Shown here: one piece after another, positions 25,813-34,007 of the stretch
Position numbering within the stretch: position 1 is the first letter of the stretch
How the letters are laid out: every line of letters begins with the position of its first letter
DNA from: SZUA-309 sp965230005
Lineage (GTDB): Bacteria; Pseudomonadota; Gammaproteobacteria; Pseudomonadales; Azotimanducaceae
DNA: 64,000 nt
Reading direction: 5' to 3'
NCBI GenBank assembly: GCA_965230005.1
Contig: OZ245934.1
Location: forward strand, 372,001-436,000
Notes under the pieces: model-generated
Database searches by the model: none
What the model saw: only the letters and a program-made list of their open reading frames with translations
Told to the model about the DNA's origin: nothing
Translations under genes and position numbers: made by a program

Positions 25813-26283
25813 TCAGCGAACCGTGTAACCGCGGCCTTCCATGCAGGCGGCGAAGGCGCGATTGTAGGATGTGCGGGCGGCTTCGTACTGGGCCACCTGT
25901 TCCTGTTCGTATTGGGCCTGAGCCTGAGCCTGCTGGCGGTTCTGATCGGCGCGCCGGGCACCGCCAACGACGGCACCGGCAGCGGCGCCGGTCTTTGCAC
26001 CGTCGCTGCCATCGATGATGCCGCCGACGGCCGCGCCGCGGAGGGCGCCGCGACCAACGCCGCCTTTCTTGGCTTCCTGCTGCGGCGGGGGTTCCGTGGT
26101 GGTGGGCGGTGCCATGGGATCGAAACCGCTCTCACCCTTGGCCCAGGAGTAGCACTGATAGTTGTCCTGCTCCTGCTGCACGTCGTCCTGGCCTTCGTTT
26201 GGATAGATCATGAGCTCGCTGGCGGCGAGGTTTCCCGCGGCGAGGACCATGACAGCGCCGGCGGCGAACTGGCTGAGTTTCAT
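25813..26283 (-). CDS. Glycine-zipper envelope protein
   Basis: A 156-residue exported protein. Signal peptide QFAAGAVMVLAAGNLAAS; a short Gln-rich and Pro-rich linker; then a glycine zipper (RGALRGAAVGGIIDG, GAAAGAVVGGARRA) followed by a Gln/Ala-rich coiled-coil segment and the C-terminal FAACMEGRGYTVR. Such Gly-zipper proteins insert in or bind the outer membrane and are common next to envelope-stress or surface genes. GGAG lies 9 nt before ATG 26283. First gene of a three-gene minus-strand operon. Confidence 0.8.
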   Translation of the reverse strand: MKLSQFAAGAVMVLAAGNLAASELMIYPNEGQDDVQQEQDNYQCYSWAKGESGFDPMAPPTTTEPPPQQEAKKGGVGRGALRGAAVGGIIDGSDGAKTGAAAGAVVGGARRADQNRQQAQAQAQYEQEQVAQYEAARTSYNRAFAACMEGRGYTVR

Positions 26284-26515
26284 TGGCATCCACTCCAGGC
26301 TGAATTCCGGCGGACCTTAGCAGATGGCGCTGGGTGGCTAAAGGCGCGCGGTTCCCGGAGTCGAAGATAGGCGGATTTCTGATAGATCGGCCGCCGCTTA
26401 GTGCGGATTAATGATGGAGCGGGGGAGGTGGCGATTGGAGAATGGGCCCGGGTGCAGGCTGGGCCGCTGCCGGACAGAGCCAAGGCCAGCCGTTCAGAAT
26501 AAGGAGAGCAAGCGA
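26284..26515. other. Divergent intergenic region, no gene seen
   Basis: This 232-nt gap separates the minus-strand Gly-zipper gene from the plus-strand barrel gene and must carry two divergent promoters. I see no RNA gene and no clear operator. The plus-strand gene has AAGGAG 9 nt before its ATG. Confidence 0.5.
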
Positions 26516-27268
26516 ATGAATCGGATTCTTGTGCTGACAGTCCTGCTGTTCAGCTGTGGCAGCCTGCAGGCAGGCGTCGTGAGGGACGACAAGGGTGATA
26601 CGGACTGGGAAATCCTGTTGACCCCGTATCTGTGGGGTTCGAGCCTTAAAGGGGAGTCGCAGGTAGGCATCTTGCCGCCGCTCGAGATCGATGCCTCCTT
26701 CGGGGACATCGTCAGCAATCTCAACGTGGCACTTGCCCTGCACACGGAGTTTCACCGCGGCAAATTCGCCTTCGTGATCGATCCCATGTTCGTCTCCCTC
26801 GAGGCAGAGGCCTCCCGCGACGGCGCCATTGCCCAGCCGGAAGCGGAGATCGAGATGTGGCTCGTGGATGCCTGGGTGGCCTACAAACTGACCCCGGAGT
26901 GGGAGCTGCTTGGCGGACTTCGCTATCAGGATCAGGACATCAGCGTCGATCCGGGTTTGCCCAGCCCGCCGTTCCCGGAGGATGCGAGCTTCGGAGTGAA
27001 AGACGACTGGCTCGACTGGTTCCTGGGCGCGCGCTTCAACTATGGCCTCGGCGACCACTGGCGCGTCGTCGGTCGCGGCGACATTGCTTTCGCCGGTGAC
27101 TCCGACAGCAACTATCAGCTGTCCCTGTTCTTCAATCGAAAGATCCGCAAAACCATGATGCTCAACCTCGGCTATAAGTTCATGGACACGGACTATGACA
27201 ACGTGCCGACCTACCGTTGGGACGTCCGTCAGCAGGGGCCGGTGATCGGTTATACCTGGTCCTTCTGA
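26516..27268 (+). CDS. Outer-membrane beta-barrel protein
   Basis: A 250-residue exported protein. Signal peptide NRILVLTVLLFSCGSLQAG, then a first strand DWEILLTPYLWGSSLKG of the kind seen in a widespread family of 10-12-strand barrels, repeated amphipathic strands (VDAWVAYKLTPEWELLGGLRY, ARFNYGLGDHWRVVGRGD) and the terminal PVIGYTWSF. The start follows AAGGAG. It is followed 13 nt later by the SYLF-like lipoprotein gene, so the two probably form an operon. No ligand is known. Confidence 0.83.
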   Translation: MNRILVLTVLLFSCGSLQAGVVRDDKGDTDWEILLTPYLWGSSLKGESQVGILPPLEIDASFGDIVSNLNVALALHTEFHRGKFAFVIDPMFVSLEAEASRDGAIAQPEAEIEMWLVDAWVAYKLTPEWELLGGLRYQDQDISVDPGLPSPPFPEDASFGVKDDWLDWFLGARFNYGLGDHWRVVGRGDIAFAGDSDSNYQLSLFFNRKIRKTMMLNLGYKFMDTDYDNVPTYRWDVRQQGPVIGYTWSF

Positions 27269-27281
27269 GCAACGGGTCTCG

Positions 27282-28763
27282 ATGTACCGTTCCATCCAGC
27301 ACGCGCTTGGCTGCCTGTTCCTGCTTGCGCTGGGCGCGTGCAGCAGCATTCCGCCGGATGAGCGCCCGGCTCGTCGGGCGGACATCGACGCGGCGGCCGC
27401 GAGCACCGTCGAACAGCTGAAGGCGCTCGACCCGGACTTTGCCGCAGAGCTCGATGGTGCGGTGGGGTATCTGGCCGGTCGCCTTTCCTCCGTGAGTGCG
27501 CCGGTGGTCGGCGGTGGCGGTGGACTCGGCGTGCTGGTGGATCTGGACCTCGCCCGGCGCACCTACGTCAATCTGAGTCGCTTCGACTTCAGTGTGGCGG
27601 CAGGGGCGCAGACTTACCGGGTGCTCGTCGTCTTCGATGATCGTGAAGTGATGGAGAGTTTCCGGAGCGGACGCTGGCAGGCAGGCGCCGCTGCCGAAGT
27701 CGTAGCGGGAACGACTGGCGGCAGCAGCGTTGTCGGCCGCGCCGACGGCTTTTCGGTTCGGGTGTTGACGGAAAACGGCGCAGTGGCCGGGGTGAACCTG
27801 CGTCTGGTGCGCATCAGCGTCAATCACGACCTTACGGACACGGGCATCTCTGAAATCACGATCCCGAACCGCGGTTTCGAGGTGGCCGACGGTCAGGAAG
27901 ACGGCCCGCGGCAGTGGGACCGGCTGCTCCCCTTCATGGCGCAGAATGTGGTGGACAAAGGTTTTGACCTGCCACTGCCTCTCGGGACCGGGCTGACCTA
28001 CGCCTACACGGATCAGGAACAGCTCGTCAGCGATCTGGAAATCGGCCTGGGCGGCCGGGAAACGGTACCGATCAACTTCGTGACCTTCGAGGAGGTGTTC
28101 TCGCAGAGCAACACCACCCAGGGCCGCTTCGATGCGTGGCTGCTTCCGTTCATGAACGTCTTCGGCATGATCGGTCGAGTCAGCGGCACGGCGCCGGTAC
28201 TCATCACGCTGGACGGCGACCAGGCCCTGGAGGACCTCATCGACAACGGTCTCATCGACTGCGAACCAAGCGGTTTTCCACCGGTGACGCCGCCGCTGTG
28301 CAGCATTCTGCCCGGTGGCTCGGTGACTTTTCCAATCGATGCCAACTTCGAAGGTATTACCTACGGCCTCGGTACCACGTTGGCGGTGGGTTGGAACGGA
28401 TGGTTCGGGACCCTGCCGATCGTCTTTACCTACGCTGATATGGAAGACAGCCGGACCGAAGGCGTCGTGACGACGATCACGCCGCGCGTGGGTCGCCTTG
28501 TGGGACTGGGCAGGGCGGGCAATCTGGCGATATTCGGCGGTGGCCAGTACATCGACAGCCAGCTGGACGTTGAGGGGACCTTCTTCTTCGGGGATAGCGG
28601 GGCCTTCGTCGATTACAAGATCAAGCAGCAGAACAAGGACCGCTGGAATCTGCTCATCGGGGGTAACTGGGACATCAACAAACACTGGTCGGCCTCCCTG
28701 GAGTACAGCGGTTTCATCGGTTCCCGGGAAGGTGTCGTGGCCTCCGTGGGACTCCGCTTCTAG
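27282..28763 (+). CDS. Lipoprotein with SYLF-like N-terminal domain and C-terminal barrel
   Basis: A 493-residue protein. The signal peptide ends in the lipobox LALGACSS. Residues about 45-180 (AVGYLAGRLSSVSAPVVGGG, then GLGVLVDLDLARRTYVNLSRF and the VVFDDREVMESFRSGRW segment) resemble the SYLF/Ysc84 lipid-binding domain. The remaining 300 residues look like an outer-membrane barrel: YTDQEQLVSDLEIGL, YGLGTTLAVGWNGW, HWSASLEYSGF, and terminal VASVGLRF. A lipidated N-terminus on a barrel is unusual. The combination suggests lipid binding tethered to the outer membrane; this is inference. It follows the barrel gene at 26516 by 13 nt. Confidence 0.72.
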   Translation: MYRSIQHALGCLFLLALGACSSIPPDERPARRADIDAAAASTVEQLKALDPDFAAELDGAVGYLAGRLSSVSAPVVGGGGGLGVLVDLDLARRTYVNLSRFDFSVAAGAQTYRVLVVFDDREVMESFRSGRWQAGAAAEVVAGTTGGSSVVGRADGFSVRVLTENGAVAGVNLRLVRISVNHDLTDTGISEITIPNRGFEVADGQEDGPRQWDRLLPFMAQNVVDKGFDLPLPLGTGLTYAYTDQEQLVSDLEIGLGGRETVPINFVTFEEVFSQSNTTQGRFDAWLLPFMNVFGMIGRVSGTAPVLITLDGDQALEDLIDNGLIDCEPSGFPPVTPPLCSILPGGSVTFPIDANFEGITYGLGTTLAVGWNGWFGTLPIVFTYADMEDSRTEGVVTTITPRVGRLVGLGRAGNLAIFGGGQYIDSQLDVEGTFFFGDSGAFVDYKIKQQNKDRWNLLIGGNWDINKHWSASLEYSGFIGSREGVVASVGLRF

Positions 28764-28869
28764 CAACCGGGCAATGGTTCTGCCAGTCACCACTGGTCTC
28801 CGACAGCTGCTGTTGCCCCGTCGTGAATCCCGGTATCTTCCCGTGCTCCTCAATCGGTGCGGGAACGCG

Positions 28870-30552
28870 ATGCTTTTTCTGTCTGCGAAGCGGCTGCAGC
28901 TGACGCTGATTGCTGTTTGCCTATCACTCTGCAGCGCCGCGCCTTCACTGCGGGCTGCAGAGGTTCCGGAAGGCGAGGGGACGGCCGATGCCATTCGCGA
29001 GCGGATCGAGTGGCTTGCCTTTGACCGCCTGTCGACGATCGAGGGGGTGGCGGTGCTGTCTGTGGATCTGCTCAACGAGCTCTACAGCGCGGTCTCTCAT
29101 GAACCACTCTGGACCTCGCGGGAGCAGGTGGAAGCGCTCTGGAACCTCGCCGATATTGCTCACACGGAAGGATTGAACCCCGCGGACTACCCCCTCGACG
29201 AGCTGGGGCAGGCCCTTGGTCCCTTCGGCCTGCCCGCCACGGCAGCGGAGCGGGCGTCCCTCGACATCCTGGCCACCGAGACGTTTCTCCGTATCGGCTA
29301 TCAGCTGCGCTTCGGCAAGGTCAACCCCGAGCGCCTTTTTGCGGCCTGGAACTTTCAGCGTTCCCTCAATGAAGGGGAGGAGCGTGTCGATACGATCCTC
29401 AAGGTGATTCGCGCCCCATCGCTCCTGGCGGCCGTGAACGAAATCACGGCCCGGGGCCAGCTCTTCGACGAGTTCATCGGCATGCTCGCGGAACTGCGCG
29501 AAGTGGAGGCCCGGGGCGGCTGGCCGACGGTGCCCGAAGGCCTGACACTCCGGCCCGGTATGACCGATGAGAGGGTCCTCGCCTTGCGAGCGCGGCTGGG
29601 CATCCCCGCCAGTCTCAGTGATTCACCGGTGTATGACGAAGGGCTGGAAGATCAGGTGCAGAGTTTTCAGCAGCGTCACGGTCTGGATGCCGATGGCATT
29701 GCTGGTGCGAACACGCTTTCGGCCATGAACGTGCCGGTCAGTCAACGCATCCTCCAGGTCCGTGCCTCTCTCGAACGGGCGCGGTGGATTTTCGATGACT
29801 ATCAGCAGCTCTCCGACGGCGTGGTCCTGGTGAACATCGCCTCGGCGCAGGTCAGCGTGTTTGACGGCCGGGAGATGATCTGGTCCAGTCGGGCGCAGGT
29901 AGGCCGGCCCTATCGGCAGACGCCCGTGTTTCGAGGCGACATGACCTACCTCGAGTTCAATCCCACCTGGACCGTGCCGCCAACGATTCTCAAGAACGAT
30001 GTGCTGCCTCGTTTGCGCCAGGAAGGGGAGGCCTATCTGGAGGAGAAGGACATGGATCTCCTCGACTTCGACGGCCAGCTGGTCGATCTCGACGGCATGG
30101 ATTGGACCAACATCGGCCGCGGCGGCTTTCCCTATATCCTCCGCCAGCGCCCGGGGCCAACGAACGCGCTGGGCCGGGTGAAATTCATGTTCCCGAATTC
30201 GCATTTCATCTTCCTGCACGATACGCCGTCGCAGAGTCTCTTCGAGCGCAGCGGCCGTGCCTTCAGCTCCGGCTGCATCCGAGTAGAGCGTCCCTTCGAG
30301 CTGGCCGAATTGCTCCTGAATGATGCGAAACGTTGGAATCGGGCTGAAATAGATACCGTTGTCGCCGGTGGCCAGCGTACGGTAGCGAGGCTCAAGCAGG
30401 CCATGCCCGTCTACCTGCTCTACTGGACCGCGGAGCGCGGTCCGACTGGAGAACCGCATTTCTATGAAGACGTTTATGGTCGTGATGCGGTGCTGTTCGA
30501 AGCCATGGACGCCCCACCGGACGTGGACCTCGTGAACGGGACCGGTGATTGA
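28870..30552 (+). CDS. L,D-transpeptidase, YcbB/LdtD type
   Basis: A 560-residue periplasmic enzyme forming 3-3 crosslinks in peptidoglycan. Signal peptide LTLIAVCLSLCSAAPSLRA; a scaffold domain (LWTSREQVEALWNLADIAHTEGL, RLFAAWNFQR); a peptidoglycan-binding segment (DEGLEDQVQSFQQRHGLDADG); then the YkuD catalytic domain with HFIFLHDTP and the catalytic Cys469 in SSGCIRV. Length and domain order match LdtD. ATG 28870 gives the signal peptide; longer in-frame extensions run antisense-like into the previous gene. The neighbours are envelope barrels. Confidence 0.93.
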   Translation: MLFLSAKRLQLTLIAVCLSLCSAAPSLRAAEVPEGEGTADAIRERIEWLAFDRLSTIEGVAVLSVDLLNELYSAVSHEPLWTSREQVEALWNLADIAHTEGLNPADYPLDELGQALGPFGLPATAAERASLDILATETFLRIGYQLRFGKVNPERLFAAWNFQRSLNEGEERVDTILKVIRAPSLLAAVNEITARGQLFDEFIGMLAELREVEARGGWPTVPEGLTLRPGMTDERVLALRARLGIPASLSDSPVYDEGLEDQVQSFQQRHGLDADGIAGANTLSAMNVPVSQRILQVRASLERARWIFDDYQQLSDGVVLVNIASAQVSVFDGREMIWSSRAQVGRPYRQTPVFRGDMTYLEFNPTWTVPPTILKNDVLPRLRQEGEAYLEEKDMDLLDFDGQLVDLDGMDWTNIGRGGFPYILRQRPGPTNALGRVKFMFPNSHFIFLHDTPSQSLFERSGRAFSSGCIRVERPFELAELLLNDAKRWNRAEIDTVVAGGQRTVARLKQAMPVYLLYWTAERGPTGEPHFYEDVYGRDAVLFEAMDAPPDVDLVNGTGD

Positions 30553-30587
30553 GCCACCAGTGGCAAGCCAAAGGAGACAGAGCACAG

Positions 30588-31154
30588 ATGCAGCGGAGTG
30601 ATCCTCGCCAGGAATACTCAACGACCGGGTTCGGTAGAAGAAAGTGGGTGCAGCGCGCCACGCGGGCGTACGCTTTTCCACGGCTGGCATTCGCGCTGGT
30701 GCTGCTGTTTGCGAGTGCGTTCGGCGTTGCGGCCGAACTCCCCCACCATCATCTGGGCTTCATTGTCGGCCATGCGGAGGAGGAAAACGCTGAAGGGGAG
30801 TTCCAGCGAGGTTCGGTGCTCGGTCTCGAGTATGTCCACAAGTTTCACGACCGCTGGGCGCTCGGCGCCGTTTTCGAACAGGAAACCTTCGGCAACAACC
30901 AGAAGCGCCACGGCATCCTCGCGGTACCCGTGAGTTTTTATGTCAGCAAACACTGGCGGCTTTTTGCGGCTGCCGGGATGGAGTTCTCCGATCCCTGGAA
31001 GCCCGACAAAGCCATGGGGCGGCTGGGCACCGGCTATGAGTTTCCCATTGGCAAGCGCGGTTGGACGCTCGCCCCAGAGGTCCAGATCGACTTTGTGGAA
31101 GGTGGGACCAACGTCTACGTGTTTGCGCTGGTCCTGGGCTACGGCTGGCATTGA
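30588..31154 (+). CDS. Small outer-membrane barrel protein
   Basis: A 188-residue exported protein. A long basic N-region precedes the hydrophobic segment LAFALVLLFASAFGVAAE. The mature 150 residues are barrel-like: HHLGFIVGHAEEEN, SVLGLEYVHKFHDRWALGAVFEQE, VPVSFYVSKHWRLFAAAG, VYVFALVLGYGWH. This suggests an 8-strand barrel. AAGGAG lies 11 nt before ATG 30588, about 35 nt after the L,D-transpeptidase stop. Function unknown. Confidence 0.73.
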   Translation: MQRSDPRQEYSTTGFGRRKWVQRATRAYAFPRLAFALVLLFASAFGVAAELPHHHLGFIVGHAEEENAEGEFQRGSVLGLEYVHKFHDRWALGAVFEQETFGNNQKRHGILAVPVSFYVSKHWRLFAAAGMEFSDPWKPDKAMGRLGTGYEFPIGKRGWTLAPEVQIDFVEGGTNVYVFALVLGYGWH

Positions 31155-31220
31155 CCGCATCGGCCCGGCTTCTGACCCGTCGCGCATCAAGCGCCTGCCG
31201 CGGCTGGGCAAACTGATGTC

Positions 31221-31709
31221 ATGGCAGGAACCAACAGCAACAGAGCAGCCGTTCTCCTGATCGGTCTGAGCCTCGCGATACTCACCACATGGACTGCTGC
31301 CGCAGACGATACGGTGGGCGAAGAGACCGGTGACCTGGCGATCACCATCTCCGGCGCGGACGCAGACCTCGGCACCATTGCCGTTCGGCTCTGGGAGGGC
31401 GGGGAACACTGGCTCGAACGCCGCGCAGACAACCCCGATGTCGTTCGCACGGCACAGGCGGTCGTGCGCGACGGCGCCGCGACCGTGTTCTTCGCCGCGC
31501 TGCCCTACGGCAACTACGCCGTCACCGCCTACCACGACGCCAATGACAATGGTGAGCTGGACCTGGGACTCTTCCGGATGCCAAAGGAGCGCCTCGGCTT
31601 CTCCAACGGCGTGCACCCGAAGTTCAAAGCGCCCGCTTACACGGAAGCAGCTTTTGCGGTCAGAGCGCCGGTTACCCGCATCGCCATTGAGCTGCGACGG
31701 GTGCCCTGA
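31221..31709 (+). CDS. DUF2141 exported protein
   Basis: A 162-residue exported protein. Signal peptide VLLIGLSLAILTTWTAAAD; then a single beta-sandwich-like domain with IAVRLWEG, AATVFFAALPYGNYAVTAYHDANDNGELD and the terminal FAVRAP..RIAIELRRV. This is the DUF2141 pattern, in which a D.N.NG.LD loop resembles a calcium-binding site. No activity is established. It is co-directional with the barrel gene 66 nt upstream. Confidence 0.85.
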   Translation: MAGTNSNRAAVLLIGLSLAILTTWTAAADDTVGEETGDLAITISGADADLGTIAVRLWEGGEHWLERRADNPDVVRTAQAVVRDGAATVFFAALPYGNYAVTAYHDANDNGELDLGLFRMPKERLGFSNGVHPKFKAPAYTEAAFAVRAPVTRIAIELRRVP

Positions 31710-31718
31710 GGTCAGCCG

Positions 31719-32522
31719 TTAACGACTGAACGTGAGCATCCAGCGGTAGATGTCCTCGTAGTCGCGGCCGTCGGCCCCCTGATTGCGGCTGCCGTGGTCG
31801 CTCGCATAGACCCGTGTCCACTGGCCGTGCCCCACGTCGTCGAAGGTCGTCAGCTTCGGCAGGGGCCGCCCCGGTTCCGGGCAATCCAGCAGCGTATCAA
31901 TGGGCTTGCGCCCCGTTGGATAGCGGATGATCGGGTCCCTGCGGCCGTGGAAGGCCCAGACACCCAGCGGCTTGAAGACATCGCAACTGCGTGACAGATC
32001 GCCGGCCCAGCCGCTCACGGGCACCACGGCCGCAAACTCGTTGGAGAAGTTTTTAGCCAGCCACCAGACGCCGCGACCGCCCATGGAAATCCCCGACAGA
32101 TAGCGTCGGCTGTGGTCAATGCGATAGGTGTCGAGCACGTGTTCGAGGACCGCGCGGACCGCTTCGCCGCGCCACCAGGGCTGCAGGCCGGTGCTTTGCG
32201 GCGCCACGACGATGAGTGGCAGGGTCTCGTCCCAGGCGCCATCGCGCATGGTCCGAAACGGACCATGGTCTGCGACGTTCCCGAGGAAAGCCTCGGAGTC
32301 GGTGCCTTTCTGAACGATACCGTGAAGAAAGAAGAGCAGCGGAAAAGCCGCGTCCGTCTCTTCATAGCCTGCAGGCAGATGCAGCAGATAGTTGAGCGTA
32401 TCCGCCCGCTGCACCGCTTCGAAGAGCGGTCGTTCCTCCGTCCAGGCAGCCCCGGCGGTCAGCAGCAGCGCAAGGCCGAGCGCCGCTGCCCTCATGCGGG
32501 ACTGTTTCCCTGACGATGCCAT
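31719..32522 (-). CDS. Exported alpha/beta hydrolase, feruloyl-esterase/PHB-depolymerase-like
   Basis: A 267-residue secreted serine hydrolase. Signal peptide ALGLALLLTAGAAWTEE; LLFFLHG oxyanion region; nucleophile elbow GISMGG; acid GRRDPI; and His in DVGHGQW. These place it with phospholipase/carboxylesterase or prolyl-oligopeptidase-like esterases that cleave plant or polymer esters; the substrate is unknown. The start is ATG 32522 or ATG 32495. It follows the LLM oxidoreductase stop by 7 nt on the same strand, and converges on the DUF2141 gene. Confidence 0.87.
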   Translation of the reverse strand: MASSGKQSRMRAAALGLALLLTAGAAWTEERPLFEAVQRADTLNYLLHLPAGYEETDAAFPLLFFLHGIVQKGTDSEAFLGNVADHGPFRTMRDGAWDETLPLIVVAPQSTGLQPWWRGEAVRAVLEHVLDTYRIDHSRRYLSGISMGGRGVWWLAKNFSNEFAAVVPVSGWAGDLSRSCDVFKPLGVWAFHGRRDPIIRYPTGRKPIDTLLDCPEPGRPLPKLTTFDDVGHGQWTRVYASDHGSRNQGADGRDYEDIYRWMLTFSR

Positions 32523-32529
32523 GGGGCCG

Positions 32530-33387
32530 TCAGGCAGCGATGACTTCCTCGGCGACCTTCTGGATACCTTCCACGGGATTGGCGCCGAGGGCTGGAATCG
32601 GGGTCACTACCCGGGATACTCCAGCTGCCTCCAGGGCGCCGATGAAATCCTTACCCCCGCGGCCTGGCCACATGCAGGTGATCTCGATTTCCGAGACATC
32701 CCGATCAATGGCGTCGCAGGCGGCTTTCAGTTTTTCGAGGGCCGGGGTGAGATCTTCCGGCGTGCCCATGGGGGCGAACCAGCCCTGAGCGTACCTGGCC
32801 GTCCGCTCGAAGATCTTGCCCGCGGCGCCGCCGGTAATGATCGGCAGGTGCGGCTTCTGCACTGGTAGCGGGTAGCTCTTGAAGCCGCTCCAGCTGATGA
32901 AATCGCTCTGGTGTTCGACCACGTCGCCGGACCAGACTTTCTTGATGGCTTCCACATAGTCATCAAAGCGGGCGCCGCGCCGTTCGAACGGCACACCGAG
33001 TGCCTCGAATTCTTCTTTGAGCCAGCCGATGCCGACCCCGAGCATGAAGCGGCCGCCCGATACGAAATCGAGGCTCGCGGCCTGCTTGGCCATGTAGAGG
33101 GGATTCACCTGCGAGAGGATGTTCACACCGGTGCCGAGGCGGATTGTCTTGGTCGCGGCAGCAATGGCGGTCAGAGCAATGAGCGGATCCACGAAAGGCG
33201 TTTCCGGTGCTGCACCCATCTTCCCCGAGCTGTCATAGGGATACTTCGACTGGTAGTCCACGGGGACGATGACGTGCTCGAAGGTCCAGACGGACTCGAA
33301 GCCGCTGCCTTCCGCGAGCTGGGCGAGGCCAACCATCTGCTCGAGGTTCTGCACGCCGATGTTCACGGGAATCAGTCCGAATTTCAT
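32530..33387 (-). CDS. LLM-class (luciferase-like) flavin/F420 oxidoreductase
   Basis: A 285-residue TIM-barrel enzyme of the bacterial luciferase-like family. Markers are ESVWTFEHVIVPVDY, TIRLGTGVNILSQ.NPLYMAKQAAS, GRFMLGVGIGWLKEEFEALG and PHLPIITGGAAGKIFERTARYAQGW. The closest subfamily by pattern is that annotated as F420-dependent LLM oxidoreductase, but F420 use cannot be shown here and FMN is equally possible. It is upstream of and co-transcribed with the esterase gene (7-nt gap). It is divergent from the SnoaL-like gene. Confidence 0.9.
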   Translation of the reverse strand: MKFGLIPVNIGVQNLEQMVGLAQLAEGSGFESVWTFEHVIVPVDYQSKYPYDSSGKMGAAPETPFVDPLIALTAIAAATKTIRLGTGVNILSQVNPLYMAKQAASLDFVSGGRFMLGVGIGWLKEEFEALGVPFERRGARFDDYVEAIKKVWSGDVVEHQSDFISWSGFKSYPLPVQKPHLPIITGGAAGKIFERTARYAQGWFAPMGTPEDLTPALEKLKAACDAIDRDVSEIEITCMWPGRGGKDFIGALEAAGVSRVVTPIPALGANPVEGIQKVAEEVIAA

Positions 33388-33492
33388 GCGCTGTCCTTAT
33401 ACTGGTGCGGATTGGGCCGAGCATTGTGGCCCGCGACCGCTTCCGAGGCAAAGCGATGCCTGGAGGCTTGCAGCAACAGCGAGGGGAGGGCG

Positions 33493-33930
33493 ATGGCGCC
33501 GAAACAGTCCGGACATCCCTTTATCGACACGATCCAGCGCTACTACCAGGGCTGCAACGCGGCCGACCATGCGCTCATGGTGTCCACCTTCACGCCGGAT
33601 GTGGTGCACTACTTCGTGGACCACTCGGCGGTCCGGGGCGCCGACGCGCTGGCGAATTACTGGTGCAAGGTCGGACCGAAAACCCAGGCCAGCTGGGCCC
33701 TGGATCATGCCATCGTCGAGGAGCCTGAGTGTGTGATTGAGTGGAGCATGCGCTGGACGCCCGTGGCGACCGGTTCGGCGGAGCTTCTCCGAGGCACTGA
33801 GTGGTACCGCTTCGAGGATGGGTTGATCAGCGAAATCCGCTCCTACCACAACAACTTCTATCTGCAGGCCAGGGAAAATCGCGAGCTCCGGGACTTCGAC
33901 TATCGCGGCCGCGGCTACCGCCTCGACTGA
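33493..33930 (+). CDS. SnoaL-like/NTF2-fold protein
   Basis: A 145-residue alpha+beta protein of the SnoaL-like NTF2 superfamily. It has HPFIDTIQRYYQGCNAADHALMV, TFTPDVVHYFVD, and the later strands VIEWSMRWTP and EWYRFEDGLISEIRSYHNN. Members act as cyclases, isomerases or ligand-binding proteins with few conserved residues, so the reaction is open. The ribosome-binding site GGGGAGGG is very strong. It precedes a flavin-type oxidoreductase gene by 77 nt and may supply or process its substrate. Confidence 0.85.
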   Translation: MAPKQSGHPFIDTIQRYYQGCNAADHALMVSTFTPDVVHYFVDHSAVRGADALANYWCKVGPKTQASWALDHAIVEEPECVIEWSMRWTPVATGSAELLRGTEWYRFEDGLISEIRSYHNNFYLQARENRELRDFDYRGRGYRLD

Positions 33931-34007
33931 CGCCGCCACGCCTCCGGCGCCTCGACTGCGGCGGAGGCCCATGTTCAGATAGCGCCTCGCCTTCACAGCA
34001 GAACAGG

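Noticed and set aside
27180..29075. 631-codon minus-strand open frame
   Set aside because: It is antisense to a barrel lipoprotein and an L,D-transpeptidase that have clear signals and motifs, and its own sequence has no recognisable feature.
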